Source: Psettodes erumei
Taxonomy: Eukaryota; Chordata; Actinopteri; Pleuronectiformes; Psettodidae
Length of the DNA stretch: 64,000 nucleotides
Reading direction: 5' to 3'
Assembly (NCBI GenBank): GCA_016785225.1
Contig: JAFBJZ010000375.1
Span: 4,693,501-4,757,500, forward strand
Shown here: piece by piece, positions 15,101-30,294 of the stretch
How the letters are laid out: each line of letters starts with the position of its first letter
Position numbering within the stretch: position 1 is the first letter of the stretch
Notes under the pieces: generated by a model
The model's input: only the letters and a program-made list of their open reading frames with translations
Database searches by the model: none
What the model was told of the DNA's origin: nothing
Program-made: the position numbers and the translations under genes

Positions 15101-18100
15101 AGCCATACAATGTCAATGTCAATGTCAATGTCATGTCAAAACAAGCGTCAAAACCTTGCTTGATTAAATTGCTGTTTTTTAAGAGAAGGTATCTTTATTT
15201 GCTGATGTATATGCATGAAGGTGTGTGTAATTATGTACAATTCTAGAAATGTTTTTTTCTTAATATAATTTCATATGCAGTATTTTTCTTTCATTTGCTT
15301 ATTTGTTTTTTCAGCTTGTACTTTAGAAGAGCCAGAGTGTTGTAACACTGTCTGTGGGTGGTATTTACCATTGCAATGTGAAAATGAACTTTGCTCTCAT
15401 ATGAAGATCTATTTTTTTGGACATAATCACTTTGTTTTGTATTATACCTGTCCTTTATGAATAAATCATACATTGTAGCACAGCTATGACCTGGTTTATT
15501 ACTTTAGCACTTCCAGTTTATGTAATATTTTTAATGGATGGCCTATACACAGGACAAACTGTTTTCGTCTAACTGGAAGTGCCTAGAACGGGGGCCAACA
15601 GGCGTACTGTAGAAGAAAAAGCAAACAAAAACACAAAATAGTCTTTCCTTTTTGACGGTAAAAGTCCATCAGGCCACAGGAGCCTCAGGAATTCTCTCCC
15701 ACTCAGCAGAACAAAAACAAGCAACCTCAATAGATGACTGGCAATACCAGCAATGTCAAGAATTACCAACAGGTTGAACAATAGATGACTTAAGGTTACA
15801 AGACTGACGACGGTGAGTAAGGGTTGTGGGAAACGGAAACAAAAGAGCATGGCCCCACATTACTGTGACAGAGGAAAACATTAGAGGCACAAAAACACAC
15901 ACTAAGCACACACAAACACACTCACACTAATTGGCATGAATGGCTTGTTTTGTGTTTTCAGGAGCATTCTTTCACATCAGGCCCTATAGTTAGCTTGAAC
16001 AGACGACGTGTCATTAGACCATGTGAGTACAAAAGGCCAAAGGGGATGTGTTAATGTTCTGCACACCACAGGCATCTTGACACTTGTTCCATTTACAGCT
16101 AAATTAAATTCAGTAGATGATTGAGCACAAAAGACAACATTCAAAACACTGACAGAGAAACTAATCACTGAAATCTGCTGCTGCACAGCAGTAAATTTAT
16201 GCTTGGTCTACTTTTAGTTTAAGTGTTTAGTAGGTTGAGCTGTATGCATCACGATGTATGTATGCGCATTTTTCAAATAACTGGTGCAACCAAATCACAG
16301 TAAAAAAGGTTTGACCCTTGCACCCACAGGAACAACAACCAGATTCAGCTCTGATCCAGCAGCACAGTCATAATATAAAATCACGATGGTAAGAGGGAAA
16401 AAAAACACAAAGAAAGGAGGGTGTTAAGTTAAGTAACATAAACACAAAACTAGTTTTAGAATCCCACAAACTCTTCATATTGTTTATGCCAATAAAGTCA
16501 CTAACAACCATGTAAAAGTAATGTAGTGATTTGTGCTATGATATTGTATTGTATCAGAGCTCCACTTTCACTTGCCCATGCGCTCCTCTGCTGTTTTTTT
16601 GTTTTTGAAAATCCTTTCACCAACCTTTTAAGCTCAGTAATGAGCAGCACGGTGCAGGGGATGCCCAGAGTCATGAGGGACAGTGAGTTGACGACAGGTT
16701 TAACGAAGGCCAGCCCTGTGGTGATTCCTGATAAGATGCCAATGACCACTTTGAACCTCGACCTAGATGACAAAGCAAAAGCACAATTAGAAAAGCAGAA
16801 TCTGTAACAATTGTGCCCTCTATTAAACACATTTTGAAACACAGCAGGAATTTTGGGAAGACTCAAAGTGCAATTCAAGCCATTTAATCAGATAATAAAC
16901 AACAGTCACTCAGCTACAAAGTGACAGGGCTGAAGTGAAAGAACAGTCATGGCAGATCTGTCACAATGGAACAAGAAGTAAAGACATGTGATGCAGCTTT
17001 TACTGGTGTCAGCTATCTCAGACAGGCCTATTATTAAAACAGGAAAGTCATAGCAGTGAACACATCATATGGCAAACCAGTGGCCATCAGTGAGCTCCCA
17101 TAGATGAAGCTGCTGTACAAAAATACAGTATAACTACCTGATATAGATATCAAAGGTGAAATTGGTTTAATGTGAAAATGTGGAAGAATCTGCACTGACA
17201 GCTTTGCTTTCCTGTCACTGCTTGAAAAACATATCTGTGATTTTGTGTGACCCAACTACTCCAGATCACATGTCCCCAGCTGTGCAAATGAATCTAAACA
17301 CTAAGCTGCATGTTCTGTCTTTGTCTCTAAATTTTCTTAACAGTTAAAGGAATGTAAATCAGCTGCTGCAGTGAGAAGTTCCAGTGAAACACACACAGCT
17401 CATAATGGCGCATAGTTGGAAACTCTGGCACCGTAGTATTGTAGTCAGGTATCAGCTTCATATTTACCCTGATGTAACAAGTCTCAAATAACATGTTTAC
17501 ACACTTGTATGCCAGTTTTGTGCTTCTAAAGATGGTTATTTTGATGTAAAATAACACTGATCAACCTACCGATCCCTCCGGAACATCCGGGGTAGGTATC
17601 TTTTGGGGAACCACATGGCAATGGCGCACATGAGCACCCACAATATGGCCAACTCATCCAGCATCTGGCCAAGGAAGCTGAGGGTGGCATGAAAATATGT
17701 TGACCCAATACCTGGGAAGAGACACAGAAACATTCAAACCTTTGTCAGAAAAAGAGAAGCTGTTCATTGGTCAGAGAGCCAGGATAAATGAGACTGCATC
17801 CTTTCACACAACCCTCTGAAAGAGTAAGGACAAACTAAAAAGATCTATAATAGGATTGTTAAGAACAGTCCACTTTTTTTTTTTTTTTTTTTACAGCGGA
17901 CATGTTCACATTTTCACTTGTCAAATACAAAAAGTAACGCAAGAAAAGACAAATGTCACTTCTACACAAAGAGAATCACAGTACAGGTATAAAAAAAAAA
18001 CAATGTATAACAGCAACATCACATGTTTTAGGTAGACAATTGACTTCAGAGGTGGTGAGAGGCAGCCGCCATCTGTAGTGAAACTCACTTTGTGCTAAAA

Positions 18101-20723
18101 ACAAAATCAGCTCAGAGAGATCATACTAAGAAGGACCTGCTGTTTCGGGCAAAGAGCCATAGTGGAAACAGCAAGTTGATCACAAAAAGTAACATGGAAC
18201 TCAGCGGATCCGTCAGTGCCCCTTTGTTATCACAGTTCAACAGTCCTCTGATTATCAGCACAATCTGTTTTCATAACAGGCGCTGCAGCAGAGTCGTGCA
18301 TTTCCACAAACCTCTTATCCGAGATGGACTGCTGCTCACAGTCAGAATTCACTAATCATGACAACCTATCAGTGTACTCGTATATCACAGGCAGTCAAAA
18401 CAACATGTTCACAGAGACCACCTGAAGTTTCTCATGAGGAGAGCTATTGTTTGAAAATGAACCCTCAACTATTCCCCTCAATAATGGACTGACCGTTGGA
18501 GTACTATTTCTTCATCAAAAGTGACAAATATTTATTGGTCCTGCCTTCTCACATGTAAATAGTAGCTGGTTTTCTCAGTCCCGTACAATAGTGAAAATGA
18601 CATTAATTTTCAGAAATTGTTTTATTATTGTTTTCTGATATTTTATGGACCAAAAAATGTATTGCAGTTACAGCTTAAAAACGCAATATGCAGTATATTT
18701 GGGTATTTGTATCAGGCAATGCAATCTTCCCAAACTATATGAATAACTATTTCCACACACACACACAGCTGAGGAAAAGAAGCAGCTGAATGCTGTTCTC
18801 ATTTGACAAGCTATGGAGTTGTTTTTGAGTCAAAGGACAACTGCAGAGACAGAGTAAGGGAGAGGAAACCATGTAAGTCCTTGACAACAGTGTTTTGAAG
18901 TTTTCACAGCCTTCAGATTCCTAAAAATGGATGCAGCTCAGAGGAGCCACATACAGCACATAAGCATCTGTGGTAATACATCATGACAAGTCATATAATT
19001 TGGCCAAGCAGCACAGTCATCAAGTAGGCAGCCTTTCTTTTGGTTGGTGAATGTCGTGTTTATCCGTGTTATTAGGTTTGACCGAGTGTTTGACCTGACA
19101 TCTTCAGGTTCAATCGTGGTATAAAATCGCCTGTAAGACTGCCCACTCGCACTATGGACTACTCTAACATGCACAGACAAGCTTAGTTGGACAGGGCAGT
19201 TTGAGAATAAATGACCCATTTTACATTTGACCCACAGTTCAAGTGCCTGTGGCTCAGTCAGTTATGTAAATCCTATTCAACCGCTCACTTCACCCCACCC
19301 CCCCAACATCCACTAAGGTCACCTCTCAGGAGCAGTGGGGCGTCTGTCATGTTATCTTTGCTGACATTGCAACCAGAGTGTTTTTCAAACAGCAATAAGG
19401 GAACAAGGCAATGTAATCTCTCGAGGAATGTGCTGTCAGTTATGGACAATATCAACATTTGAAACCTTAATACTGTGACAAACCATATTATTATTTATAG
19501 AATGAATAAGCATAGTCATAACAAAGTGTTATAGGCAAAAACAATTTAGGATAAACTAAAGCTATTACTGGATAGAGTGACAGCTGAGAAAACCAACATG
19601 CGAACATTTTTGTCACAGTTTGAGACTGATAAGTGTGTTTTTTATTAGTATTGAGGTGTTTATTCAGTTTTTATTTTGGCACCAATTTACATTAGTTGAT
19701 TAGTTAGAGGCCCAATTGTACTGGACTGCATTATATTGATGAGTGTTTATTATATTCTTCCCTCCTCATGTTTGTACATAGGATGGGCAAAACATGTATA
19801 TAAACACCTCTCAATATAATGTGATCCAGGACAACACTACTTTTAACTACAGATTCAGTAATAAACATAGTTGAGTTAACGCCTCTATGACAGAGTCAAC
19901 AAAAACTCAACATTACAAACTGTAAAGGGAAAATATATGGAGGAATTCTACTACTGGATTGTACAGGTGTACCTAATAAGCAGTTGACATATGTTTTATA
20001 TGGTAGTAAAAGTTTTTGTCACTACAATTGCATCTAGCAACAGCCCAAGTCCACCAGTCTTACTTACCGACCACAACAAGGAGAATCCATATGAGGTAAA
20101 TCCCACTGTTGAAGTGTGTTGCATATTGGCGGAACAAGCACATTAATATGGGCGGCAAAACAAAAAACAAAATGTTGCTGATCTGAAATGATAAACAAAG
20201 GGAAGCTATGAGCAAAAACATACATCACACTCGCACTGATCATGTTGCTAAATGACAACATGCTGGTCAGAAGTTGACCAGTGTGTAGGCCTCAGCAATC
20301 AGCCACTAAGGCCAATTGTCATTCAGCTGAAATGCAGAAAAGAAAAAAAAGAACTGTAACCTGATGCTAGCAATAAAAATTGTGATGCTGAAGCTGAAGA
20401 GCAGCCAAACTGTTGAAAGACAATACAACTTACAGCTAGCTCCAGCTAACTTGTGGATAGTATTAAAAATAATAAGGAGCAATGCAATAGAACGAAAAAC
20501 AAAGGCAGAAAAGCTGTGGTCTAGCTGTGACTGTAAACAAAGCTGTAATCTGCAAAGCAAAAAAGACAGTAAACATTGTTAGCTTAAAGTCCAACGACTG
20601 CAAACCGACCGTGTTGTAAAATTCAGCGATGCTGGGGTAAATAAGGTAATTGCCTTCACACCAGTCCACCTCGGAGCTGCCAGCTTGCAACTGGTCCCAA
20701 AAAATCAGATTAACGTTACTCAT
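12200..20723 (-). CDS. acer2: Alkaline ceramidase 2 (acer2), complete, 6 exons
   Basis: Golgi membrane enzyme that hydrolyses ceramide to sphingosine and fatty acid. Exons on the minus strand: 20610-20723, 20068-20182, 17570-17711, 16625-16762, 12836-12973, 12200-12386; these give 277 aa (human 275). DQLQAGSSEVDWCE is nearly invariant at the N terminus. The zinc and catalytic residues of the ceramidase family can be placed: Ser80 and His84 (GSTYFHATLS), Asp95 (GQMLDE), His213 and His217 (YLHCAWH). Seven hydrophobic segments fit the family fold. I start at the ATG at 20721-20723; the frame is open further upstream but without another ATG. The donor of exon 1 (gtcggt after AACACG) is weak. Its promoter region faces rps6. 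Human ACER2 also lies beside RPS6. Confidence 0.95.
15085..15136. repeat. Short tandem repeat, unit TCAATG
   Basis: Imperfect then perfect tandem copies of the hexamer tcaatg, in acer2 intron 4. Confidence 0.7.
17874..17892. repeat. Poly-T tract in acer2 intron 2
   Basis: A run of 19 T, on the plus strand, between acer2 exons 2 and 3. It reads as poly-A in the direction of acer2 transcription. Confidence 0.8.
19950..19990 (+). repeat. Fragment of a common fish interspersed repeat
   Basis: The phrase tgtacaggtgtacctaataa is, from memory, the terminal part of a repeat common in fish genomes. Only a fragment is present, in acer2 intron 2; family not determined. Confidence 0.3.
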
Positions 20724-21110
20724 GTCTGGACTAGTTCTGTCGGACGGACCGTGCGGAGCGGACAACACTCCGCCGTCAGCTTTGCAGATGAAAAAACACC
20801 TATCTCTCTGTTTCTTCTCTCTCTCTCTCTCTCTCTCTCTGTTCGTTGAACGCAGGCTAAACGCGAACTTTCACGACCCGACGCATACTGCACACGAGAC
20901 AACGTGATATACTGCAGGGACCGTCGCTGAGCTGCATTTTAAGCCGCCGTCTTTTAACAAAGCGTCCTGCTTGTCCGCCGTGACGCTCCGTTCTGCGCAT
21001 TGACAGCTGCTCCGACCGGAGCCAAAGAGTGTCGATGCGCTTCGAGAGGATTCACTCCCACCTGTTTCCTTCTTCTCCGACCGAATTAGCCGTGGCGGAA
21101 GTTGATATAG
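20724..21110 (-). promoter_or_regulatory. acer2: acer2 CpG-rich promoter and 5' UTR
   Basis: CpG density rises sharply just upstream of the acer2 start, against AT-rich DNA on both sides. A CT tract at 20814-20840 sits inside it. No TATA box is apparent. The transcription start cannot be placed exactly. Confidence 0.5.
20814..20840. repeat. (CT)n microsatellite
   Basis: Uninterrupted CT dinucleotides in the acer2 5' region. Confidence 0.9.
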
Positions 21111-21184
21111 CTTATGTAAATATAAACGCCAAAAAACAAACAAGAAAAATATCTAAAAGAGAGAGATAACTGTCATAAAAATAA

Positions 21185-21634
21185 CATTTTCAGAAAATTA
21201 AATACACAAGAAAGTGGATTTATAAAATAACCACGTTGTATAACAAATGTCGGCAACTTTTTACCCTCACGTGTTTAACCATTCTTGTTTTTCTTGTCTC
21301 CCTTCTTTACATAATGCCACAAAGAAATTTTGTTAATAGTGCTAAAGATCAAAGAAACACATCTTTTCCATTTTGGGGATATTACAGTACTCCTCCGGGG
21401 GCAACAGCCATTTTTGATGGGCACGTATCGCAATTTTCGAACCTGGACCCGGTGTTCAAATCCCCGTTGACAAGTATAGACACTAGCTACTTTACAGATC
21501 AATATTCTAAGACCCTACATGAGTGTGTTAAGTACGATTCTTTGTTTTACAGTAAATCAAGCAATCTAACTGGTATACTATATGATATAGTTAGAATTAG
21601 CTTCACCTCAACTAACTACAACAATAAATTATGA
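21185..21634 (+). other. Unexplained 150-codon open frame with a hydrophobic N-terminal segment
   Basis: In the AT-rich gap between acer2 and rps6 a plus-strand frame stays open from 21185 to a TGA at 21632-21634. Upstream of the first in-frame ATG (21314-21316) it would encode a strongly hydrophobic stretch (CLTILVFLVSLLYIM), like a signal anchor, followed by a hydrophilic part with possible N-glycosylation sites (NTS, NLT). A possible splice acceptor (cattttcag) ends at 21193. I recognise no family. It may be a chance frame, an old exon, or a remnant of an insertion. Confidence 0.2.
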
Positions 21635-21941
21635 CAATTTGTGGGCATTCATAAAAACTTACTTTACTTTTGCTGTTGATTCCTACAGTAAATTTGTTAT
21701 GAACAATATTGTGCTTATACTCAGGCTTATTACTTACATAATTAGATATAAGACTCATATTTGTAACATATCTAAACTGTCTACAGTTATTTTGTTTCAT
21801 AAGCTAATTTCAATAGACCGGAAGAGGTGTAAAGTTCTCAAGTGGAAATTTGTTTCACTTGAGACTAATTAGAAAACTACAGCGAGAGAGTTATCGCGAT
21901 AACATATGAGGCCTATGTGAGACCACGAGGCGGATATCCGG

Positions 21942-21951
21942 CCTCTTTTCC
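21942..21951 (+). promoter_or_regulatory. rps6: 5' TOP motif at the likely rps6 transcription start
   Basis: A pyrimidine run, cctcttttcc, lies 33 to 42 bases before the rps6 ATG. Ribosomal protein mRNAs of vertebrates begin with C followed by such a tract (5' terminal oligopyrimidine), which puts their translation under mTOR/LARP1 control. Position and composition fit; the exact first base is inferred. Confidence 0.7.
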
Positions 21952-21983
21952 GTGGCGGACCGTCGCAGGGTCGGTTTGGCAAA

Positions 21984-25051
<3,068 letters not shown>

Positions 25052-25064
25052 AATCCAACAGTCA

Positions 25065-25070
25065 AATAAA
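25065..25070 (+). terminator. rps6: rps6 poly(A) signal AATAAA
   Basis: Consensus AATAAA shortly after the stop codon, giving the very short 3' UTR usual for ribosomal protein mRNAs. Confidence 0.85.
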
Positions 25071-25071
25071 G

Positions 25072-25708
25072 TAATGTTTTGCTGAAAAATTGACCTTTGT
25101 AATGTAATTCATTATTTTTCAGTACCATGTGTTCCTGCCATGGACTATGAATATTTCTAATATATCTTCTAATATAATGACTAAAAGGTTTGCCAAGTCA
25201 ACCTATGCACACCATTTCAGACAATCACCATAAACCATTTCAGAAAATAACCATAAACCCATAAAGGTATATCCAAGAACCAAAACATATTTGATGTGTA
25301 ACTGGACACTATCTCACCCTAGGAAATGGAAATATATTTAATGGTATATTTTAGCGTTTGGTTTAGAATTCATGAAATCATTAATGCTGTACTGTGGAGT
25401 TAATTGCATGCTACATAGTATGCTGATAACTGCATTTACACATGGTGGCAGGTCAGGTATGAAGTCAAGAGCTTAAAAAGCTCTGCATCTGTCACCAACA
25501 AAAGGAATTGTGTTTTCCCAGCCTTGACTTCTGCAGCAGTGGCTTTAGTTGCAAAAAACAAAACAAAAACATTGAACAGCTGCCAGGAGGTCGAAGGATG
25601 AGCAAAAAATGTTCATGATTCAATCAACTTTATTTTACACCACTTTGTGAGACCTGTGGGACATGACTTCAACACAAACATGTACATCAAATAATGCAGA
25701 AGTCTACA
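25072..25708. other. Convergent spacer between rps6 and the perilipin gene
   Basis: About 640 bases between the two 3' ends. The right part (from the reverse-strand AATAAA-like tttatt near 25629) should be perilipin 3' UTR. Nothing else recognised. Confidence 0.4.
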
Positions 25709-27950
25709 TCAACGACGCACACATCCCCTAGCCTTACTCCCATTTTCAAACGCAGGCATTTTTAAAGGCCTCCTCATTCGGCATGTAGGTGAAGCCTGTT
25801 GGTTGTCCTGGACCACGTCCTTGTGAGCTGAGGTGACCATGGCAAGATGACTTGTAACTTGACGAGACTGACTTTGTTCAGATGGTGTGAAACTAAAGTT
25901 GTACAACTGGGAGATAAAGAAAGACAAAGACACTGCCTGATGCTGCAGGTACTGAGCGAGCCCCTGGAGGCTCCAGACCATGGTCTGCCATGTAGTCTGA
26001 ATTTCCTGAACCAGAGCTGAAGACCTGGACAATGTCTCCATGACCTGGTAAGTAAAGGGCAAAAGCACACCAGCCAAAGGTTGGATACATCAAAGATACT
26101 TTCTGTTAAATATTTTCTATTGAGCTTACAAAGATCAATAACGGTGTGAAGCAATCTACAAAATGTGTAATAGACCTCTTTCACAGAAGACACTGACATG
26201 TCAAAGTAGGAAAAGTACAGGTGTAAATAAAAAATGACTGAATTACATGTAGTTGATTCAGATTCAGGGTCCTTGTACTGTGCATGCTGGTTCACTGCAA
26301 TGACTTAATGTTATTAGTAACAACTGTGCTTCTTTAAACTACAGATGTGCTGATCTATTGCTTAGCAAGAAAGCAACATGTCAGACTATTCCAGTAAACT
26401 GTACTCACAGCACACCTGAACAGAGTGCATCTTGGCCCCAGCCATGCAGTAGGTCCTCCAACACAGTTTGGCTGTGAGTGAAACCACTTGGACAGGGTAA
26501 CTTCTCCTCAGTGTGGCAGCATCAAAGCCCTCCAGCAATTCAGCTGCTGCTTCTATAAAGTCAGCAAGAAGATATGTAGACAGACAAGTACAGATAAAGT
26601 GTGTGCATCTGATTAGGCAAAAGGTTCTGAATGTTTCACATCACTAACTTTCCATTACTCTACATACTTTTGTCTTCTTCAGTGGGAGGAAGCACTCGGT
26701 CCATCAGAGCCTCAGCCATGCTCAGGGCAGAGTCCAGTCCCTCAGTAGCCACAATCATGGCTCTTTTCACAAGAGTCTGGTCTGTACCATCATCAACCTG
26801 CTGCATCCTCTCCATTGCCCAAGTGACTGTGTGCTGTACACAATCAATGGTTCCGGCAGCTGAAATGCTTACCACATCCTTGATCTCATGCATTTTGTTC
26901 TTAGCAGTGGCAACAAGCTGGGTGAAGCAGAAAAAAAACACACACAAGAGCAGTGGTCTTTTCCTTTACTCTTTCAGAGGAACTGTGCAATTTATGGAGC
27001 TTCGAATTTACAAAAGGAAGGAAAGGGTTACCTGCTCAGTGGGTGCATGAAGCACAGGAAAAGAAGCCTCAAGCCAGTCAAGACCTTTACATGCCACATC
27101 ATTTGCAGTGGTAACTATATGGAAATACATGGACAGTGAAGCCATTGCTGAAATACTGTCAATGAAAAGCACTTGAGGCTCTTATCTCTATTTAGCAAAT
27201 GCTCTTAATGGAAAATGCCAAATATTTGTTAGTCAGAACATCTCAAATGTGAGAACTGAATGCTCCTCTCTCTCTGGTATCATTTCAATTCATCAACACC
27301 TTTGGATTTTGAACTGATTGTAGACAGACATAACCTCTGGTTCTGCGAACTTGTGATGAGCCCTTTTTCACTATTTTTGAACATTTTAAAAGGGCCTATT
27401 CAAAAAATTCATTGTTAACAAAAAATTATTACTTTTCGCTCAACTGTAAATTCCAAAGAAGGAAAGGGTGTATAGATTTACAGTACAGCCTAAAACCACA
27501 GTCCTAACAGAATTCTACTCACGCTGAGGCTGCAGTTTAACAATGACAGGTGAAACTCTGCCACAGGCCACCGTGCCTAAAGCTGCCACACTGTTCTCCA
27601 GCACCTCACACATTATTTTCAGGTTTGGGTGGCTGCATTTGGCGTCAGTGTACAGGACCGCCAGCCTGCTACAAGCTGAGCGGAACACGGGCAGCTGGGC
27701 GAGTCTTGCAGCTGCACTCTGTGCTTTCTGCAAGGAAACATCAGAGAGAAGAAAAGCTTTAATCCAGAAACAGTGCGATAAACGGTTTGATCTAGGAATA
27801 TTTGGATGTCAAAATACGACTAATTATAGGTGCTATATTAAACAGGTCTCTGTAACCAATTGGAATAGAAGACAAATGATTTCGTTGTCGAGCACAGATA
27901 AGGACTAAAGAGGATTCATTTTTGCTCACCTGGTTGTTGTTCAGCGGCAT
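25709..27950 (-). CDS. Perilipin family protein (plin2-like by position; possibly teleost plin6), complete, 6 exons
   Basis: Lipid-droplet coat protein. Exons on the minus strand: 27930-27950, 27523-27727, 27032-27114, 26668-26917, 26416-26552, 25709-26044; all phases agree and give 343 aa. The PAT domain is clear: RLAQLPVFRSACSRL, then KLQPQLTTANDVACKGLDWL, matching the perilipin pattern of ACKGLD with two acidic or hydrophobic helices. LPPTEEDKK and ELLEGFD correspond to the hinge before the C-terminal bundle. After that the protein departs from PLIN2: most of the four-helix bundle is missing and the last exon ends in a basic, unmatched tail. Human PLIN2 lies in the same neighbourhood (near RPS6 and ACER2), supporting plin2; the divergent short C terminus would suit the teleost-only perilipin 6, so I leave the symbol open. 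Confidence 0.85.
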
Positions 27951-28702
27951 GTTTGGCACACTTCAACAAAGAGAAAACGCTGCAGTGAGTAAAGGATTGA
28001 AATTTAAACTCATTTCCAGTCTCCATCCAATTACAACAGTCAATAAAATGCATCACGTACCCCTGAATAATACTGATTCACGGGAAAACTTTCGCTCACA
28101 TTACGAGGTCAGGTAATCAATCAGCGCCCACCTGTTCTCCTATATGCTGCCGAGAAGCTCACGGGATGTTCTCGCGATATGTCAGCCCAGCTTTTTTAAT
28201 TCTGTATTCTGAGATAACTTAACTTGCTAAGTAGGCTACTCAATTTATTAAAAAAAAAAATGTCGTAAGCCCTGCTGGCGATAGAGCAGTTTTATTCCCG
28301 AATGTTAGCTGAGCTTTTCCTCAGTTACACTGAATAACAATATGTAATTATATTCAAATGTTATGCAAATATAGTAGGCCCATATGCAATTTGGTAACTT
28401 TTTGATATCGGTCAGATTCATTGTTACCTTGGAAGGATGGATTCAACTGTTTTCTTATTCAATGTGTGGCTTCAATATGACAAAAGAATAAAACAAACTG
28501 GATGTGCAGTTAAACAGTAAATCAGCAGTAGATCCCGCTTAGCCAGATGGGTACTTTATGAGGTTGAGCAGGATATAGTTCACTGGAAGTGAACCACATC
28601 ATCATTTTGTTTTCCTACATTATTCGTTCGAAGTTATGTATAATAACAGCAGTTCTTTTACTTATTGTGTCTATTTTTTCCAGAGTTTCCTAAAGTGATT
28701 AT
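27951..28702. other. Perilipin promoter side and spacer to tRNA-Ser
   Basis: The first 250 bases contain a TCTCGCGAT motif near 28164 (the TCTCGCGA core is a known vertebrate promoter element) and probably the perilipin 5' UTR. The rest is AT-rich with nothing recognised. Confidence 0.35.
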
Positions 28703-28784
28703 CGCTGTGAGCAGGATTTGAACCTGCGCGGGAAAACCCCATTGGATTTCGAATCCAACGCCTTAACCACTCGGCCATCACAGC
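28703..28784 (-). tRNA. tRNA-Ser (anticodon CGA)
   Basis: Folds as a class II tRNA of 82 nt: acceptor GCTGTGA with TCACAGC and discriminator G, D arm with TGGCCGAGTGG (A box), anticodon stem TTGGA/TCCAA around loop TTCGAAA (anticodon CGA, codon UCG), a long variable arm, and T arm GCAGG-TTCAAAT-CCTGC (B box). No mismatch in the stems. The usual run of four T directly downstream on the minus strand is not seen, so the Pol III stop may be further away or weak. Confidence 0.93.
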
Positions 28785-30294
28785 TCTCACCTGAGAAAAA
28801 AATAGTGGGGACATACCTCTAAATCCATATTCTGTACAATGTAGACATTACTACTGGTCAGTCTTCAATCTAATTCATTGCTTGACTCTGTCTTTGATCA
28901 TTTGAGTACTCACCATATTTTGCAACTAATTTCTGCAGCACAGAGTGAATATACCGACTAACCACAGAGGTGATGAGCTTGCCGTTTTGTTGCAGACAGT
29001 TGAGAAATGATCCATAAAAGAATAAATGCTGATTCAAATGCCTTTGAAAAAACAATGCTGCAGCTTTCAAGGGAACACAAAGGTCAAATAAATTCTCCTC
29101 CAGGGGTACTGCTGCTGCTGTCACTGGTCTGTGAACATCTGCAGGCAATGAGTCCACAAATTATAGCTGACTGCACAGAGATATGACACCGGGGAGGCTA
29201 AGTCCTGTCTACTTTCAGTGACCAGGGACTGTGAAAATAAAGCTGGAGGTATATATAGGGCCACTTTTTGGCTGTCTGTCCCAAACAGCTGCAGAAGCAG
29301 GACACCACCTGACAACCTGAAACCAGGTTCAAAGCAAAACAAAACACAGCTGTTGCAGTATAAACCATTTCTTCATATTTTGCCATTTCTCAATTAGCTC
29401 TTATTACTGAATGTATTACACTATGTTACTTGTATTTATTCATCTGGTTTAAACGTGGGAAAGTATTTAGTACCATGATGAATGAAAGTTAAATGTTGAC
29501 TGCAGGGTACAGTCTTTACTTGCCTCAGGCAGCCTTTTTGTATCTATGTGAGTTGTACAAGGCTATTCTGCAGCTTTATTTTTCTGGTGCTCTGTTGGTT
29601 TAACGCTGCAGAATAGCAATAAACCTATCAACAGGTTTATCTGCAGATGTGGGGTCTACGAACAGAGGCAGGGAGATATTCTAACTGAAGTTAACGTCTT
29701 AGTCGTTTACTCACAACCAACTAACAGCGTTACACACCCGCAATGTGAAATTACAGAAAAAGACAGTGATGGCTGATCATCACAAAGGAAGGATTAAGTC
29801 TGAGAAATATCACACTACTCAAGGCAGGCAGAGGCGCACCGAGCTCTGCATCTGCATATCGATGAGTAGGACTGATATGGTTTTGCGTTAGAGGACGTTC
29901 GGGGCGATGTTTTTGGCTCGTGCACAGAGGCTCCTAAAAGCAAGCACGCTCTGAGCCACGGGGTTCTGTCCGTGGTGCTGATGCTGCTGTCGTGGCTGCC
30001 GCTGCAGCACCCCGAAGCGCAGACCGAGTCTCCTGCGCGCAACGTGCCAAGAAAATGTTTCTTCTATATATCGGCATGCGTCAGGGGGAGGAATGTGGAC
30101 GTAGCCCCCAAGACTTTTTTGTATGGCGGTCGGCAGTCACAAGGTTTGCGACTGCTGCCCGCCGCAAGAAAAAAAGACACAAGAGGAGCACGTGTAGTGG
30201 GTGGTCCTCAGCGCACGGCTTTCACGTGGCTCTAGCGAGCGCCGAGCCGCCACACCGTCAGTCCGGTGCGGCAACAACAGGAGGCAACATCAGC
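28785..30294. other. Spacer with coding-like fragment and smu1 promoter
   Basis: Holds the fragment at 28914-29316. From about 29840 the sequence becomes rich in CpG up to the smu1 start and is the likely smu1 promoter and 5' UTR. Confidence 0.4.
28914..29316 (-). pseudogene. Unidentified coding-like fragment, frameshifted
   Basis: On the minus strand a good acceptor (ggtttcag) precedes 29316 and a strong donor (gtgagtact) follows 28914, framing 403 bases. The first half is open in one frame (from SGGVLLLQLFGTDSQKVALY to a TGA at 29121), the second half in another (from VPLEENLFDLCVPLKAAA to LQKLVAKYG), overlapping at about 29121-29157. Both halves are leucine-rich helix-like protein without low complexity, so this reads like one exon with a single frameshift. 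I do not recognise the protein and see no partner exons nearby. Confidence 0.4.

Noticed and set aside
15085..15136. Regular short repeats checked as a possible CRISPR array
   Set aside because: Simple hexamer tandem repeat in a vertebrate intron; no spacers.
20463..20768. Upstream extension of acer2 from a GTG at 20766-20768
   Set aside because: The frame is open but contains no ATG before 20723, and the protein beginning there matches the family start.
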